Positions 44,736 to 54,586 of a DNA stretch of 64,000 nt are shown here, one piece after another. The translations under genes were made by a program, and so were the position numbers. The notes under the pieces were generated by a model. The model searched no databases, was not told the origin of the DNA, and worked only from the letters and a program-made list of their open reading frames with translations. The number at the start of each line of letters is the position of its first letter. Position 1 is the first letter of the stretch. Source of the DNA: Perlabentimonas gracilis (GTDB lineage Bacteria; Bacteroidota; Bacteroidia; Bacteroidales; Tenuifilaceae); NCBI RefSeq assembly GCF_011174675.1, contig NZ_JAANIG010000005.1, positions 1 through 64,000 of the forward strand, written 5' to 3'.

Positions 44736-47075
44736 ATGTTGAGAAATTACTTACTGGTAGCATTTCGTTCACTTAAACGGAATATGGGATTCTCCCTAAT
44801 CAATATAATTGGGCTGGCCACAGGCATGGCTGCATCAATTCTAATCCTATTCTGGGTAACCGACGAGGTAAACTACGATAGGTTTCATAACAATATAAAC
44901 GAAATATATCGTGTGTACGAGCATCAGGCCTACTCTGGCACCGACGATTTATTGGTGTATAACACCCCAGCACAGCTAGCACCTGAGCTTAAAGAGCAGT
45001 TCCCAAGCATAAAGCGAGTTGCAAGATTTTCTCCCATTTGGCAGCGCTCCCTAATATCAATAGACGATAAGCAGTGGTACATCCCCGATGGTTACTTTGC
45101 CGACCCGGAGGCTTTTGAGCTGTTTACCTTCGATTTTGTGTTGGGTAATCCTCAAACGGCTTTATCATCGCCTAACTCCATTGTTATTACAACCGAGATA
45201 GCTAGTATGATTTTTGGCCATGACGACCCGTTGGGTAAAAGCATCAACATCAATAGAGATTTAGAGTACACAGTTACGGGTGTAATTGATAGGCCTGAGA
45301 ATACGCACCTAAGATTCTCATACGTTATTACATTTGACGATAATGTAGCCAAGTTCTGGGAAGGTGTGAACTTAGGTTGGCAAAGCAATAGCTTTTTCAC
45401 CTACTTACAGATTGGCAAGGAGCAAGATGATAAAGCCATTGAGGAGCAAATAGCCAATGTGGTTGCCGATAATGGCCAAAGCAATGTTACTCTTTACCTC
45501 GAACCCTTAAAGCGAAGCTACCTGCACAACATATGGGGAACAGGTGCCATCGCCAACGTGCGCATTTTTTCTGTAATCGCTGTTCTAGTCCTACTCATTG
45601 CCTGCATAAACTTTATGAACCTTACCACCGCTCGATCAGCACAACGAGCCAAGGAGGTTGGGTTGCGCAAGGTAGCTGGAGGGAATAAGCTGCAGCTAGT
45701 GGGGCAATTTCTAGGCGAATCAATTTTATTAACCATATTGTCGCTGGCCTTTGCGATTGTTTTAGTTGCTGCACTTCTTCCGAGTTTTAACGATTTGTCG
45801 GGTAAAGCATTAACGCTTGGCTCGTTATCTGCAGTAATGGTTATTGCAATTGTACTTATTGCGTTATTCACAGGCATGGTGTCCGGAAGCTATCCCGCAT
45901 TTTACCTTTCATCATTTATTCCTATTAAGGTGTTAAAGGGTCAGCTGAGCAAAGGCTCCAAAACTTTTCGAACCGTGCTCGTGGTATTTCAGTTTACCCT
46001 TTCGGTTGCTCTTATAATTTCAACCATAATGGTTAGCCGGCAGCTGGAGTACATGACCAATAAAAACTTGGGTTTTCAAAAGGATAATATTGTAGTAGCT
46101 TCGTTTAATGCTGGCGGACGCGCAAAGTTCGATATCTTAAAGCAAGAACTTCTCAAGCTGCCTGGTGTAGAGTCTGTAACCTGTTCCAACGCCTTGCCAA
46201 ATCAAATTGGGAATAGCACTTCGGGGGCAAGCTGGGAAGGGCAGGATCCCGATGAAACGGTTCTTTTCTCGAACATACTGGTTCATTACGATTTTATTGA
46301 TGTGTATGGGATGAAGATTGTTGAAGGCCGAACGTGGGATCCAGAGCTTGCGTCCGATTCGTTAGCAATGGTGATTAATCAGGAAACTGCTCGAATTATG
46401 GGGTTCGATACTCCTGTAGGAAAAACTATTGAGCTCTGGGGGTATTCTTTCGAGGTGATTGGGGTGGTGGAGAATTTCAATTTCCAAAGTTTAAAGAATA
46501 AGGTTGAGCCACTAATTATGTTTATGGCAGTACCTTGGCAAAATATGGTGAGCATCAGGATAAAGCCCGAGAGCATTGTGTCTACAATGGAAAGTGTTGA
46601 GGCGGTTTGGAATGATATATATCCTCAAGAGATGTTTCGATATAGCTTTTTCGACCAGTCTTTTGATCGAATGTACCGTGCCGAGATGCGGATGATGAAA
46701 ATCTTCTCATACTTTAGCTTTTTGGCAATACTAATTTCCTGCTTGGGGCTATTTGGACTTGCAACCTATATGGCCGAGCAGCGCTTTAAGGAGATAGGTA
46801 TCCGAAAAACTTTAGGTGCAACCGAGTGGCGTGTTGTGCTACTAATGGTTTGGGATTTTATTAAGTGGGTAATTGTTGCCAATTTTGCTGGATGGATACT
46901 TGCATACTACGCTGTAGAGAGCTGGCTCAGAGGATATGCTTATAGGATTGATGTAAGTCCTTGGGTTTTCGTTATCGCTGGTGCTGTAAGTGTTGCAATA
47001 GCCATTGCAACCGTATCGTATCAAGCCTGGAAGGCTTCTCGGGCAAACCCTGTGCTGGCGCTTAAGTACGAGTAG
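44736..47075 (+). CDS. FtsX/MacB-type ABC transporter permease (copy 2)
   Basis: This 779-aa paralogue of the preceding gene has the same eight-segment layout, with ARSAQRAKEVGLRKVAGGNK and EQRFKEIGIRKTLGATEWR at the FtsX-domain joints. Both end in NPVxxLKYE-like tails (NPVLALKYE here), a hallmark of this Bacteroidota permease group. The pair may form a heterodimer, an inference from adjacency. The transcript ends at the 47095-47130 terminator. Confidence 0.9.
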   Translation: MLRNYLLVAFRSLKRNMGFSLINIIGLATGMAASILILFWVTDEVNYDRFHNNINEIYRVYEHQAYSGTDDLLVYNTPAQLAPELKEQFPSIKRVARFSPIWQRSLISIDDKQWYIPDGYFADPEAFELFTFDFVLGNPQTALSSPNSIVITTEIASMIFGHDDPLGKSININRDLEYTVTGVIDRPENTHLRFSYVITFDDNVAKFWEGVNLGWQSNSFFTYLQIGKEQDDKAIEEQIANVVADNGQSNVTLYLEPLKRSYLHNIWGTGAIANVRIFSVIAVLVLLIACINFMNLTTARSAQRAKEVGLRKVAGGNKLQLVGQFLGESILLTILSLAFAIVLVAALLPSFNDLSGKALTLGSLSAVMVIAIVLIALFTGMVSGSYPAFYLSSFIPIKVLKGQLSKGSKTFRTVLVVFQFTLSVALIISTIMVSRQLEYMTNKNLGFQKDNIVVASFNAGGRAKFDILKQELLKLPGVESVTCSNALPNQIGNSTSGASWEGQDPDETVLFSNILVHYDFIDVYGMKIVEGRTWDPELASDSLAMVINQETARIMGFDTPVGKTIELWGYSFEVIGVVENFNFQSLKNKVEPLIMFMAVPWQNMVSIRIKPESIVSTMESVEAVWNDIYPQEMFRYSFFDQSFDRMYRAEMRMMKIFSYFSFLAILISCLGLFGLATYMAEQRFKEIGIRKTLGATEWRVVLLMVWDFIKWVIVANFAGWILAYYAVESWLRGYAYRIDVSPWVFVIAGAVSVAIAIATVSYQAWKASRANPVLALKYE

Positions 47076-47094
47076 TTTTCCTTTATATACACTC

Positions 47095-47130
47095 AAGGGG
47101 TTGGCTAAATGAGTCCAACCCCTTTTATTT
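47095..47130 (+). terminator. Rho-independent terminator after the permease pair
   Basis: A 10-bp perfect stem (AAGGGGTTGG with CCAACCCCTT) and a ten-base loop are followed by a T-rich run. The next promoter begins in its T-rich tail. Confidence 0.85.
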
Positions 47131-47158
47131 TGCTGTTTAGTATAGTCTTGTATTTTTG
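47129..47158 (+). promoter_or_regulatory. Complete promoter for the SDR gene
   Basis: A -33 TTTG (47129-47132) is followed after 18 bases by the -7 box TATTTTTG (47151-47158). Both fit the Bacteroidota consensus, with the ATG 18 bases downstream. Confidence 0.65.
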
Positions 47159-47176
47159 CATTAAAATTTGATTACA

Positions 47177-48103
47177 ATGCAAAAGACTATATGGACAGCT
47201 AAGAATATTCCCAACCTAAATGGAAAGGTAGCAGTAGTAACGGGTGGCAATAGCGGGTTGGGTTTCGAGACGGCCAAAGCGCTGGCTTCAAATGGGGCAG
47301 AGGTGATTATCGCCTGCCGATCGGTTGAAAGGGGTGAGGTAGCAAAAGAAATTATACTACAACTAGTGCCTAGCGGAACTATTAAAGTTTTGCATATCGA
47401 TTTAATGAATCTCGAGTCGGTACAACGCTTTGCCCGTGAGGTTAAGTCGATATACGCAAGGCTAGATATCCTTATAAACAATGCAGGGATTATGATAAGC
47501 CCTTATGCACTAACCGCTGATGGGTTCGAGAGCCAAATGGGAACTAACCACTTAGGCCATTTTGCGCTAACAGGCCACCTCCTCGAGCTGCTGAAAGCCA
47601 CACCCAACTCGCGTGTTGTAACCGTGAGTAGCCTCGCCCATAAGCAATGGAACATTAGTTTTGGTAATAACCTGTGCGAGAGAGAAGAGTCGTACAATCG
47701 GTTTCGTGCATATGCTCGTTCAAAGCTGGCCAACCTGCTCTTTGCATACCAGCTGCAACGAAATTTCGATTCCCACAGCATAAACTGTCTCTCGCTTGCG
47801 GCTCATCCAGGTGCTTCGCATACCAACCTTGGTAGGTATATGGAGAGTAATGTATTTATCAAATTGTTTAGGCCGTTAATCGAGAGGATTTTACCCAGTG
47901 CTGCAGCTGGTGCATTACCTCAACTTAGAGCCGCCGTTGATCCAATGGTTAAAGGTGGGCAGTTCTTCGGGCCATCTGGTTTTATGCAACTTTCTGGCTC
48001 CCCGGTTGTAATAAAATCGAGTAAGAACTCCTATCGTACTGATGATGCTGTAAGGCTTTGGGATTTTTCCGAAGAGCTAACAGGGGTGAAGTATGAGTGG
48101 TGA
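47177..48103 (+). CDS. Short-chain dehydrogenase/reductase (retinol-dehydrogenase-like)
   Basis: This 308-aa SDR has VVTGGNSGLGFETAKAL, NNAGIM and catalytic YARSK. The pattern QKTIWTAKNIPNLNGKVAVV at its N-terminus is typical of RDH/WWOX-like SDRs. The start at 47177 is used rather than the TTG three codons upstream because it follows a complete promoter. It stands alone and converges with the DUF6992-like gene. Confidence 0.92.
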   Translation: MQKTIWTAKNIPNLNGKVAVVTGGNSGLGFETAKALASNGAEVIIACRSVERGEVAKEIILQLVPSGTIKVLHIDLMNLESVQRFAREVKSIYARLDILINNAGIMISPYALTADGFESQMGTNHLGHFALTGHLLELLKATPNSRVVTVSSLAHKQWNISFGNNLCEREESYNRFRAYARSKLANLLFAYQLQRNFDSHSINCLSLAAHPGASHTNLGRYMESNVFIKLFRPLIERILPSAAAGALPQLRAAVDPMVKGGQFFGPSGFMQLSGSPVVIKSSKNSYRTDDAVRLWDFSEELTGVKYEW

Positions 48104-48134
48104 GAAATTCTCTTTTTGTATGCTCTAAAGTTTA

Positions 48135-48722
48135 TTAAAATGCAATGGTAAATGATATTCCATTTACCCCTAAAGCAAATGATTGCAAGGGAATATTAAA
48201 GTTCGATGAGTTGTTCAGCTGAATAAAATACATAGCCAAATCAAAGGTGAAGAGAAAAGAGGCTTGAAGAATTACTGATTGGCCATACCCTTTGAGCAAA
48301 TCAGAGTATTTCTCATTTTTTAGTGAGGCTCGAATCATGTACCAACCACCAGCAGCATAAAGAACATCGAGCCCAGCATTAATCAGGTATAAATTCATAG
48401 TTTGGCTATGCTTGCTAAGCATCTCTTGGCTCGATAGTATTGAAAAGTCAGTGGTGAAATGCTGATATAGAGCAAATCCGGCAATACCAGCATTTACAAC
48501 ATTCCACATCACATTCATTTGCCCAAAATACTTGCGACTATCGTTGTGTTTTGCCCACCCGTAACCTCCGTATACAAAATTTGTCAAAGCCCATCCGCTT
48601 AGCACAAGCATCCCAGTTTTGTTGGTGTTGCTGCTAATGGTAAAAGCATCGGTGCTGTTTTGAGCAAACAGGGTGCTGGCGTAAAGTAAACCTAATGTGA
48701 TTAAAATAAACCTTACTCTCAT
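48135..48722 (-). CDS. Conserved membrane protein, DUF6992-like
   Basis: This 195-aa protein has an apparent signal peptide (cleavage after LFAQ) and then four or five hydrophobic segments (GMLVLSGWALTNFVYGGYGW, NVVNAGIAGFALYQHF, VLYAAGGWYMI). The family resemblance to DUF6992 is tentative. Function is unknown. It is downstream of the OMP receptor gene on the same strand but separated by a terminator-like hairpin at 48766-48794, so it probably has its own promoter. Confidence 0.75.
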   Translation of the reverse strand: MRVRFILITLGLLYASTLFAQNSTDAFTISSNTNKTGMLVLSGWALTNFVYGGYGWAKHNDSRKYFGQMNVMWNVVNAGIAGFALYQHFTTDFSILSSQEMLSKHSQTMNLYLINAGLDVLYAAGGWYMIRASLKNEKYSDLLKGYGQSVILQASFLFTFDLAMYFIQLNNSSNFNIPLQSFALGVNGISFTIAF

Positions 48723-48765
48723 TTCAATTGGTTTTCAATATAAACAGATGGCAAATGGTAATGTT

Positions 48766-48794
48766 AAAAAAAAAGGGCAACAAAATGCTGCCCT
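48766..48794 (-). terminator. Rho-independent terminator of the OMP receptor gene
   Basis: On the minus strand a 6-bp stem (AGGGCA with TGCCCT) is followed by a run of eight T (A residues 48766-48773 on the plus strand). Confidence 0.65.
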
Positions 48795-48818
48795 CCCTTT
48801 TACCGATGTTATATTTAA

Positions 48819-51293
48819 CTACTCCATATCCATATCCAGTCCGTCGCCATTGGGTTGCCTGTCGCGGCGTGCGCGGTACTCGTTAATCCTGTATGAAAAT
48901 CCTAGGAACACGATTCTACTCTCACGTGTACGTTCAATGTTGCTGGTGAAGTTATCGCCCCAGGTTGACGATCTGAAATCCATGGTGTTAAACAAATCGC
49001 TAACGCGCAGCGTTATGGTTCCCTTTCTGTTAAACACGTTTACCCGTACACCCAAGTCCATCCAGTACATCTCCTCGGTAATTCCCTGTCCACCACCTGT
49101 TTGCCAAAACCGCATACTTCCGCCAACAGAAACTGATGGTGATCGGTAGTTGCCATTAAGCTGTAGCTCTACGTTTTTCCCAATATTCCAGGTTGATGAG
49201 GCTCTAACCGTCCAGCTGTCGCCCTGGCTTGAGCGTTCATCAAGCAAATCGGAGTACAGCTTCATATTGTAGTAGTTTCCGCTTGCATTTACTCTCCACC
49301 AGGGGACAATGGTTTGGCTAATTACTCCCTCAATACCAAGACTCTTGCTTTCGTCAATATTCTCGAAGGTTGACCAGGCCACGCCATCATCATCTACTAC
49401 TACGTAGCGCGATACGATATCGGTGGTGTTGCGTTGGAATAAGGTTGCGCTAATTTTTGTTTTGGGTAAGCTGTAGTAGTAGCTAACCTCATAACTATTG
49501 GTGAACTCAGGGTTTAGCCACGGATTACCCATGCTCATATTAAGCGGGTCGCTATAGTCGATAAAAGGGTTAAGCATACGCGTGTGCGGGCGACTTACCC
49601 TGCGGCTATAGGCTACCTGTGCCGAGTTCTTCTGATTAATATCCCACTTAATATGTGCACTTGGGAAGAAGTTTAGAAAATCTCTTTTTATAGGCTCGTC
49701 ATCGGTTGCTCGCTGATCGGCATTAGTATATGCTTGCTCAACCCTTAGCCCTCCTTGGTAGCTAAACTTGCCATCGGCAAATGTGTTGGAATAGATTGCG
49801 TATGCCGAGTATTGTTGCTCGTCGTACACAAAATTATTGCTACGAAGAGGATCAGGAATCCATGTGCTTTCCAATCTATTTGAAAAGATGTAATCGTTGT
49901 CTTGTGACCGAAGAGTTGCCTTAAGTCCTGTTTCTAGTCGTCCTCCATTGCCAATGGGTTGAACCAAATCGGTTTGTAACGTTAGGTTGTTGCCAATAAA
50001 GCTCGACTCAGTTTGCTCGTAGAGCCTATCAAATTGCTCTGGTTCCCACCATTGGGTCATATCGGTTCCACTTTCACCCTGCATTGAGTGGTAAAATACA
50101 TCGGCAGTAAGCTCTTGTCCCTTCTGCTTCCCGTTAAGTTTGTAGTTTAGGGCAAAGTTATACGATTCACCGCCGTTAAACCCATCATTCTCTCTGAAGT
50201 ATTGTGATGATTGCGATGGCATTGTTAAATTGGTTTGGGTTATATCCCACATACCAAAATCGCGCGAACTGTAACCTCCCGTAAATGTTAGTGTATTGGA
50301 GTTGTTGATAAAGTAGTCAACACCACCCTTAAAATTAATAAATTGCCCTTGTCTTCTAAAGTCCTGATCTTGAAATAATGTGCTTGTTGCAATATCGTTT
50401 AGGGTTGTTGTCCTATCCGATAGGGTTTGGCCAGTCATCTGATGCTGCCTGTAGCTTACATTGGTAAAAAAGTTGAACTTATCCTCTCGGTAGTTGAAGT
50501 TAAGCGTGCCGTTGTACTTGTCGCCGGTTCCTGCATTAAGCATAACCATTCCGTGGTATCCTGGGTCGCGGCGTTTTTTTAACACGATATTGATAATTCC
50601 CGATAGCCCATCGGGGTCGTAGCGGGCCGATGGGTTGGTAATCACCTCTACGGTTTCGATGATGCTGGCAGGAATCTCCTCGATGCTTGTGTAGGTTGAA
50701 GGACGACCATCAACAAGTATGGTTACGTTTTGACTGCCGCGTAGGCTTACGTTACCTTCCATATCCACCTCAACAGATGGGATGTTTTGCATAATTTCAA
50801 GCGCGGTTCCACCTTCGGCATTAATATCTTTCTCCACGCTAAATACTTTCTTGTCGAGGTTATGCGTAAGCATTTGCCTTTGGCCAGTTACCACCACGGC
50901 CTCAAGGTTTTCCGATGCTGGGTCAAGGCTCAATTCCCCAAGGTTTGCAATCAAATTCTGAGGATTCACGCCAAACGATTCCACGGTTAGGGTGTTGTAA
51001 CCAATAAATTTCACCTCGGCAAAGTACCTCCCCATGGGCACTTTATCAATATTAAACTCGCCTTTCTCATTGGTAATACCTCCGGTTACTAGGCTTGAGT
51101 CGCGCAGGCGATAAAATGCTATGTTTGCGTACTCTACAGGTGCTTTACTTAGTTTATCAATCACTTTCCCTGCAACTGAACCTGTCATATTACTTGTCAT
51201 TCCTGCACCTCCACCCTGACGTTGGCCTTGTGGAAAGGTTGTTATGGTTGATGCAATTAGCAAAACCACTGTTACGATGAATCTTGTTTTCAT
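48819..51293 (-). CDS. OMP_b-brl-type TonB-dependent receptor
   Basis: This 824-aa outer-membrane protein has a signal peptide, a carboxypeptidase-regulatory-like domain (residues 35-115), a plug with ILVDGRPSTYTSIEEIP and PSARYDPDGLSGIINIVLKK, and a barrel of the OMP_b-brl_3 type. The C-terminal tail (RRDRQPNGDGLDMDME) is acidic and follows the last barrel strand. It would import or bind an unknown ligand at the cell surface. It is divergent from pruA with a 253-nt promoter region. Confidence 0.92.
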   Translation of the reverse strand: MKTRFIVTVVLLIASTITTFPQGQRQGGGAGMTSNMTGSVAGKVIDKLSKAPVEYANIAFYRLRDSSLVTGGITNEKGEFNIDKVPMGRYFAEVKFIGYNTLTVESFGVNPQNLIANLGELSLDPASENLEAVVVTGQRQMLTHNLDKKVFSVEKDINAEGGTALEIMQNIPSVEVDMEGNVSLRGSQNVTILVDGRPSTYTSIEEIPASIIETVEVITNPSARYDPDGLSGIINIVLKKRRDPGYHGMVMLNAGTGDKYNGTLNFNYREDKFNFFTNVSYRQHQMTGQTLSDRTTTLNDIATSTLFQDQDFRRQGQFINFKGGVDYFINNSNTLTFTGGYSSRDFGMWDITQTNLTMPSQSSQYFRENDGFNGGESYNFALNYKLNGKQKGQELTADVFYHSMQGESGTDMTQWWEPEQFDRLYEQTESSFIGNNLTLQTDLVQPIGNGGRLETGLKATLRSQDNDYIFSNRLESTWIPDPLRSNNFVYDEQQYSAYAIYSNTFADGKFSYQGGLRVEQAYTNADQRATDDEPIKRDFLNFFPSAHIKWDINQKNSAQVAYSRRVSRPHTRMLNPFIDYSDPLNMSMGNPWLNPEFTNSYEVSYYYSLPKTKISATLFQRNTTDIVSRYVVVDDDGVAWSTFENIDESKSLGIEGVISQTIVPWWRVNASGNYYNMKLYSDLLDERSSQGDSWTVRASSTWNIGKNVELQLNGNYRSPSVSVGGSMRFWQTGGGQGITEEMYWMDLGVRVNVFNRKGTITLRVSDLFNTMDFRSSTWGDNFTSNIERTRESRIVFLGFSYRINEYRARRDRQPNGDGLDMDME

Positions 51294-51477
51294 AAGATGT
51301 TTGTCCTAATGATGTAATTGTTTAAGTTTTCGTTTCACATTTGACCCGCTTTTGACCCCAAACTTGCGCTTAGGTTGATTAATTTTTCAGCTAATTGGTG
51401 TTAATTAAATTCATCAGGTTAACCCATGCCAATTCCCATAAACAAAATGCCATTATATATGTTTTGGGTTTAAATAC

Positions 51478-51507
51478 TTGACACATTAATAAATGTTCCC
51501 TAATTTG
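51478..51507 (+). promoter_or_regulatory. Promoter for pruA
   Basis: TTG (51478-51480), a 20-base gap and TAATTTG (51501-51507) approximate the Bacteroidota -33/-7 elements, the latter one base short. It lies 40 bases before the start. Confidence 0.5.
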
Positions 51508-51546
51508 TAAATACTGTATAACAACAAATAATTTAAATAAATAGAT

Positions 51547-53190
51547 ATGAATAACGCAATATTTAATTTTCAACGTCCAGACAATGAGCCTGTAAAAGTT
51601 TACGAGGACTGTTCAACAGATCGTACAGAACTGCTTAACGAGGTTCAGCGATTAAGCAATTCGGTTACAGAGATACCCCTGATTATTGGTGGTAAGGAGG
51701 TTAAAACAGGCCAAATGGGAGAAATTACGATGCCCCATAACAACAAGAAGGTAATTGCCCGATACCATATGGCAGGGCCTGAGGAGGTGAAAATGGCCAT
51801 TGATGCTGCGCTTGAGGCGCATAAGTACTGGTCAACCGTTTCGTGGGTAGAGCGTGCCAGCGTAAACCAAAAGATAGCGGAGCTAATCTCAAAAAAATAT
51901 CGACATAGAATAAATGCAGCAACCATGGTAGGGCAGGGCAAAAGCGTTTACCAGGCCGAGATTGATGCCGCATGCGAAACCATTGACTTCTTAAGGTTCA
52001 ATTCATTCTTCGTTTCGGAAATTTACAACCAGCAGCCCCATTCCGATACAGGGGTTGTTAACCGAACAGAGTATAGGCCATTGGAAGGGTTTATACTGGC
52101 AATCACGCCATTTAATTTCACGGCTATTGGTTCAAACCTCAATATGTCGCCCGTGCTAATGGGCAATACTGTGGTATGGAAGCCTGCCACCACAGCATTG
52201 CTATCAAATTATTTGCTGATGCAGATTTATAAGGAGGCCGGACTACCCGATGGCGTTATCAACTTTGTACCGGGTAAGGGTTCTGTAATTGGAGGAACGG
52301 CAATTCCGCACCCAATGCTTGCCGGGATTCACTTCACTGGTTCAACCACAACGTTTAACCAGCTGTGGAAGCAGGTGGGACAGAATCTGGAGAAGTACAA
52401 GTCGTACCCCAAAATTGTAGGCGAAACGGGGGGTAAGGACTTTGTGGTAGTTCATCCATCGGCCGATGTGGATGTTGCCGCAACGGCTATGATACGTGGA
52501 GCGTTTGAGTATCAGGGGCAGAAATGCTCTGCCGCCTCGCGGGGCTACATCCCAAAATCGCTTTGGGAGCCAATTAAAAAGCGTATGCTCGAAATGCTCA
52601 ACGAGATTAAGCAGGGCGATGTTTCCGATTTTGGCAACTTTATGAATGCCGTTATTGATGAGGCTGCATTCAACAATATTATGAGCTATATCAATATGGC
52701 CAAGCAGTCGACCGATGCCGAGATAATGTTTGGTGGCAATGGCGATAGCAGCATGGGATGGTTTATTGAGCCAACTGTTATTGTTGCCAAGGATCCGCAC
52801 TTTGTAACCATGGAGGAGGAGATTTTTGGACCGGTGTTCACGGTTTACGTATACGATGACGAGAAGTGGGAGGAAACCCTGAAACTAGTAGATGAAACAT
52901 CACCCTATGGGTTAACTGGTGCGGTTATTTCAACCGATAGGAAAGCGTTGAATCAGGCATGCTCTGTGCTGCGTTACGCTGCAGGGAACTTCTACTTTAA
53001 CGATAAGCCTACAGGCGCAGTGGTAGGACAGCAGCCATTTGGCGGTGCGCGTGGTAGTGGAACCAACGATAAGGCTGGAGGTCCATACAACTTGCTTCGC
53101 TGGACCAGCCCTCGTACAGTTAAGGAAACCCTTGTACCCCCAACCGATTTTAAATATCCTTACATGGAGAAACGTAATTGTTTAGGGTAG
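51547..53190 (+). CDS. pruA: L-glutamate gamma-semialdehyde dehydrogenase (P5C dehydrogenase)
   Basis: This 547-aa aldehyde dehydrogenase oxidises glutamate semialdehyde to glutamate, the second step of proline or ornithine catabolism. The catalytic Cys is in GAFEYQGQKCSAASRGY, the general-base Glu in IVGETGGKDFVVV, and the Rossmann motif HFTGSTTTFNQLW precedes them. Length matches the stand-alone, eukaryote-like P5CDH group. No proline dehydrogenase gene is adjacent, so ornithine-derived semialdehyde is a possible source. Confidence 0.95.
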   Translation: MNNAIFNFQRPDNEPVKVYEDCSTDRTELLNEVQRLSNSVTEIPLIIGGKEVKTGQMGEITMPHNNKKVIARYHMAGPEEVKMAIDAALEAHKYWSTVSWVERASVNQKIAELISKKYRHRINAATMVGQGKSVYQAEIDAACETIDFLRFNSFFVSEIYNQQPHSDTGVVNRTEYRPLEGFILAITPFNFTAIGSNLNMSPVLMGNTVVWKPATTALLSNYLLMQIYKEAGLPDGVINFVPGKGSVIGGTAIPHPMLAGIHFTGSTTTFNQLWKQVGQNLEKYKSYPKIVGETGGKDFVVVHPSADVDVAATAMIRGAFEYQGQKCSAASRGYIPKSLWEPIKKRMLEMLNEIKQGDVSDFGNFMNAVIDEAAFNNIMSYINMAKQSTDAEIMFGGNGDSSMGWFIEPTVIVAKDPHFVTMEEEIFGPVFTVYVYDDEKWEETLKLVDETSPYGLTGAVISTDRKALNQACSVLRYAAGNFYFNDKPTGAVVGQQPFGGARGSGTNDKAGGPYNLLRWTSPRTVKETLVPPTDFKYPYMEKRNCLG

Positions 53191-53209
53191 TACGTTGGTA
53201 ATAAAACGG

Positions 53210-53253
53210 AAGGCAGCTTGCAATCTGAAAATTGATTTGCAGCTGCCTTTTTT
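53210..53253 (+). terminator. Rho-independent terminator of pruA
   Basis: A long stem (AAGGCAGCT.TGCAA with its complement, one bulge) is followed by T6, starting about 20 nt after the pruA stop. Confidence 0.85.
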
Positions 53254-53274
53254 GTATTTCATACTCACAGACCT

Positions 53275-53692
53275 CCTGTCGAACTGCTCAGGGCATCGCA
53301 GGCTCAGAAACCTGCATCTCAATCATTCAACTTGTCTCGGGATGCGAAGCATAACGAGATCATTCAATCATTCAATCCTTAAGAAGTTGACAACTTTCCT
53401 GCCCTTGGTAGGCTTGCCTGCCCTTGGTAGGCTTGCCAGCCCTTTTCTTTGGCAGGTAGCTTCGCACAATCAACCAACCTGCATACTCTGACGCCAGTCA
53501 GCCAGCTTGCCTACTGGCAAGCAGGGTCAACAAATCCTTAAGACGCTGACAGTTTATCTGCCTCTGGTAGGCTTGCCTGCCCTTGGTAGGCTTGCCTGCT
53601 CTTTTCTTTGGCAGGGAGCTTCGCACCCTGTCTGCCGACAGGCAGGGCTGTCAGCCTGCCTGCAAAGGCAGGGTCAATCAACCAATCCTTAT
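53275..53692. repeat. Repeat-rich gap with duplicated 94-nt segment
   Basis: This 500-nt gap after pruA holds no credible gene. Two copies of a 94-nt unit (53374-53467 and 53533-53626) share most of their sequence, including GGTAGGCTTGCCTGCCCTTG and CTTTTCTTTGGCAGG. Short ATCATTCAATC-type units precede the first. Open frames here (for example 53195-53875) are translations of repeats. Confidence 0.75.
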
Positions 53693-53971
53693 TTAAGGAT
53701 TATACAAATCGGGGTTCCGAAATGCCATAATCTGCTTCACCATCTCCAGCGATACCTTGGCCTGATTGTGGGATGGATCAATATCGAGGGTTTTGTAAAA
53801 ATCGTTCATGGCGGCCGTGTGGTTTCCCATTTGACGATGTACCTTTCCCCTGTGAAAGTAAGCCTCTGCATTTAGTGGATCATTCTCTATTGCTTTGGTA
53901 AGTAGATCCTCGGCCTTTGCCAAGTCGCCAGCATACAGTGCCTGCAGTCCCATATCAAAATCTTTGCTCAT
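53693..53971 (-). CDS. Small tetratricopeptide-repeat protein
   Basis: This 92-aa protein is essentially two TPR units (ALYAGDLAKAEDLLTKAIEN and AEAYFHRGKVHRQMGNHTAA). It follows nadD by five bases on the same strand. Small TPR proteins beside nadD are frequent in Bacteroidota, but the partner is unknown. Confidence 0.85.
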   Translation of the reverse strand: MSKDFDMGLQALYAGDLAKAEDLLTKAIENDPLNAEAYFHRGKVHRQMGNHTAAMNDFYKTLDIDPSHNQAKVSLEMVKQIMAFRNPDLYNP

Positions 53972-53976
53972 TATAT

Positions 53977-54549
53977 TCAGTATATCTTGTTATCCATTAG
54001 GTACTGGTATGCCCTTGGGGGCATAAAGTAGTCAACTCTCTTGCCCTGCGATATGGCATTGCGCACGAAGGTTGAGCTTATCTCCATAATTGGAGCATTT
54101 ATAATATCAACATTATACATTGCTTTTAGCTCACTGGTATTTGAACCTAATCGGGGGTAAACCATAATTCGGTTATTTGCGAGCAACGATTGGTAATCTT
54201 TCCACTTCTCGATGCTGTCCATAGAATCGGCGCCCATAAGCACAGTAAACTCCCTTTTAGGATATTTTGCCTTAAGGGCTTTAAGCGTATCGATGGTGTA
54301 GGAGGGGCGAGGCATGCTCATCTCAATATCGCAAAGCGAAATTTTGGGTTGATATATCTCCGTAGCCAGTCGAACCATTTCCAGTCGATGATTATCGGGA
54401 GCAAGTTCTGCCTGTTCCTTTAGCGGGTTGTGCGGGCTAACCACAAACCACACCTCTTGCAAATCGGTAAACTCGAGCATATATCCAGCAATGGCTATAT
54501 GACCGTTGTGAATTGGATTGAAGGAACCGAAGAAGAGACCTGTTTTCAT
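53977..54549 (-). CDS. nadD: Nicotinate-nucleotide adenylyltransferase
   Basis: This 190-aa nucleotidyltransferase has the signature GSFNPIHNGHIAIAG (residues 8-22) and ISSTFVRNAIS near 158. It converts nicotinate mononucleotide to deamido-NAD in NAD synthesis. Length is normal. It lies between the four-helix-bundle element and the TPR gene, all on the minus strand. Confidence 0.95.
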   Translation of the reverse strand: MKTGLFFGSFNPIHNGHIAIAGYMLEFTDLQEVWFVVSPHNPLKEQAELAPDNHRLEMVRLATEIYQPKISLCDIEMSMPRPSYTIDTLKALKAKYPKREFTVLMGADSMDSIEKWKDYQSLLANNRIMVYPRLGSNTSELKAMYNVDIINAPIMEISSTFVRNAISQGKRVDYFMPPRAYQYLMDNKIY

Positions 54550-54586
54550 GGTTTGGACTCATTATTAATTTGAATGCATACAATAA

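Noticed and set aside
53195-53875. Open reading frames in the repeat-rich gap
   Set aside because: Two plus-strand frames translate the 94-nt repeats and overlap the TPR gene on the other strand; their proteins are repetitive with no family signs.
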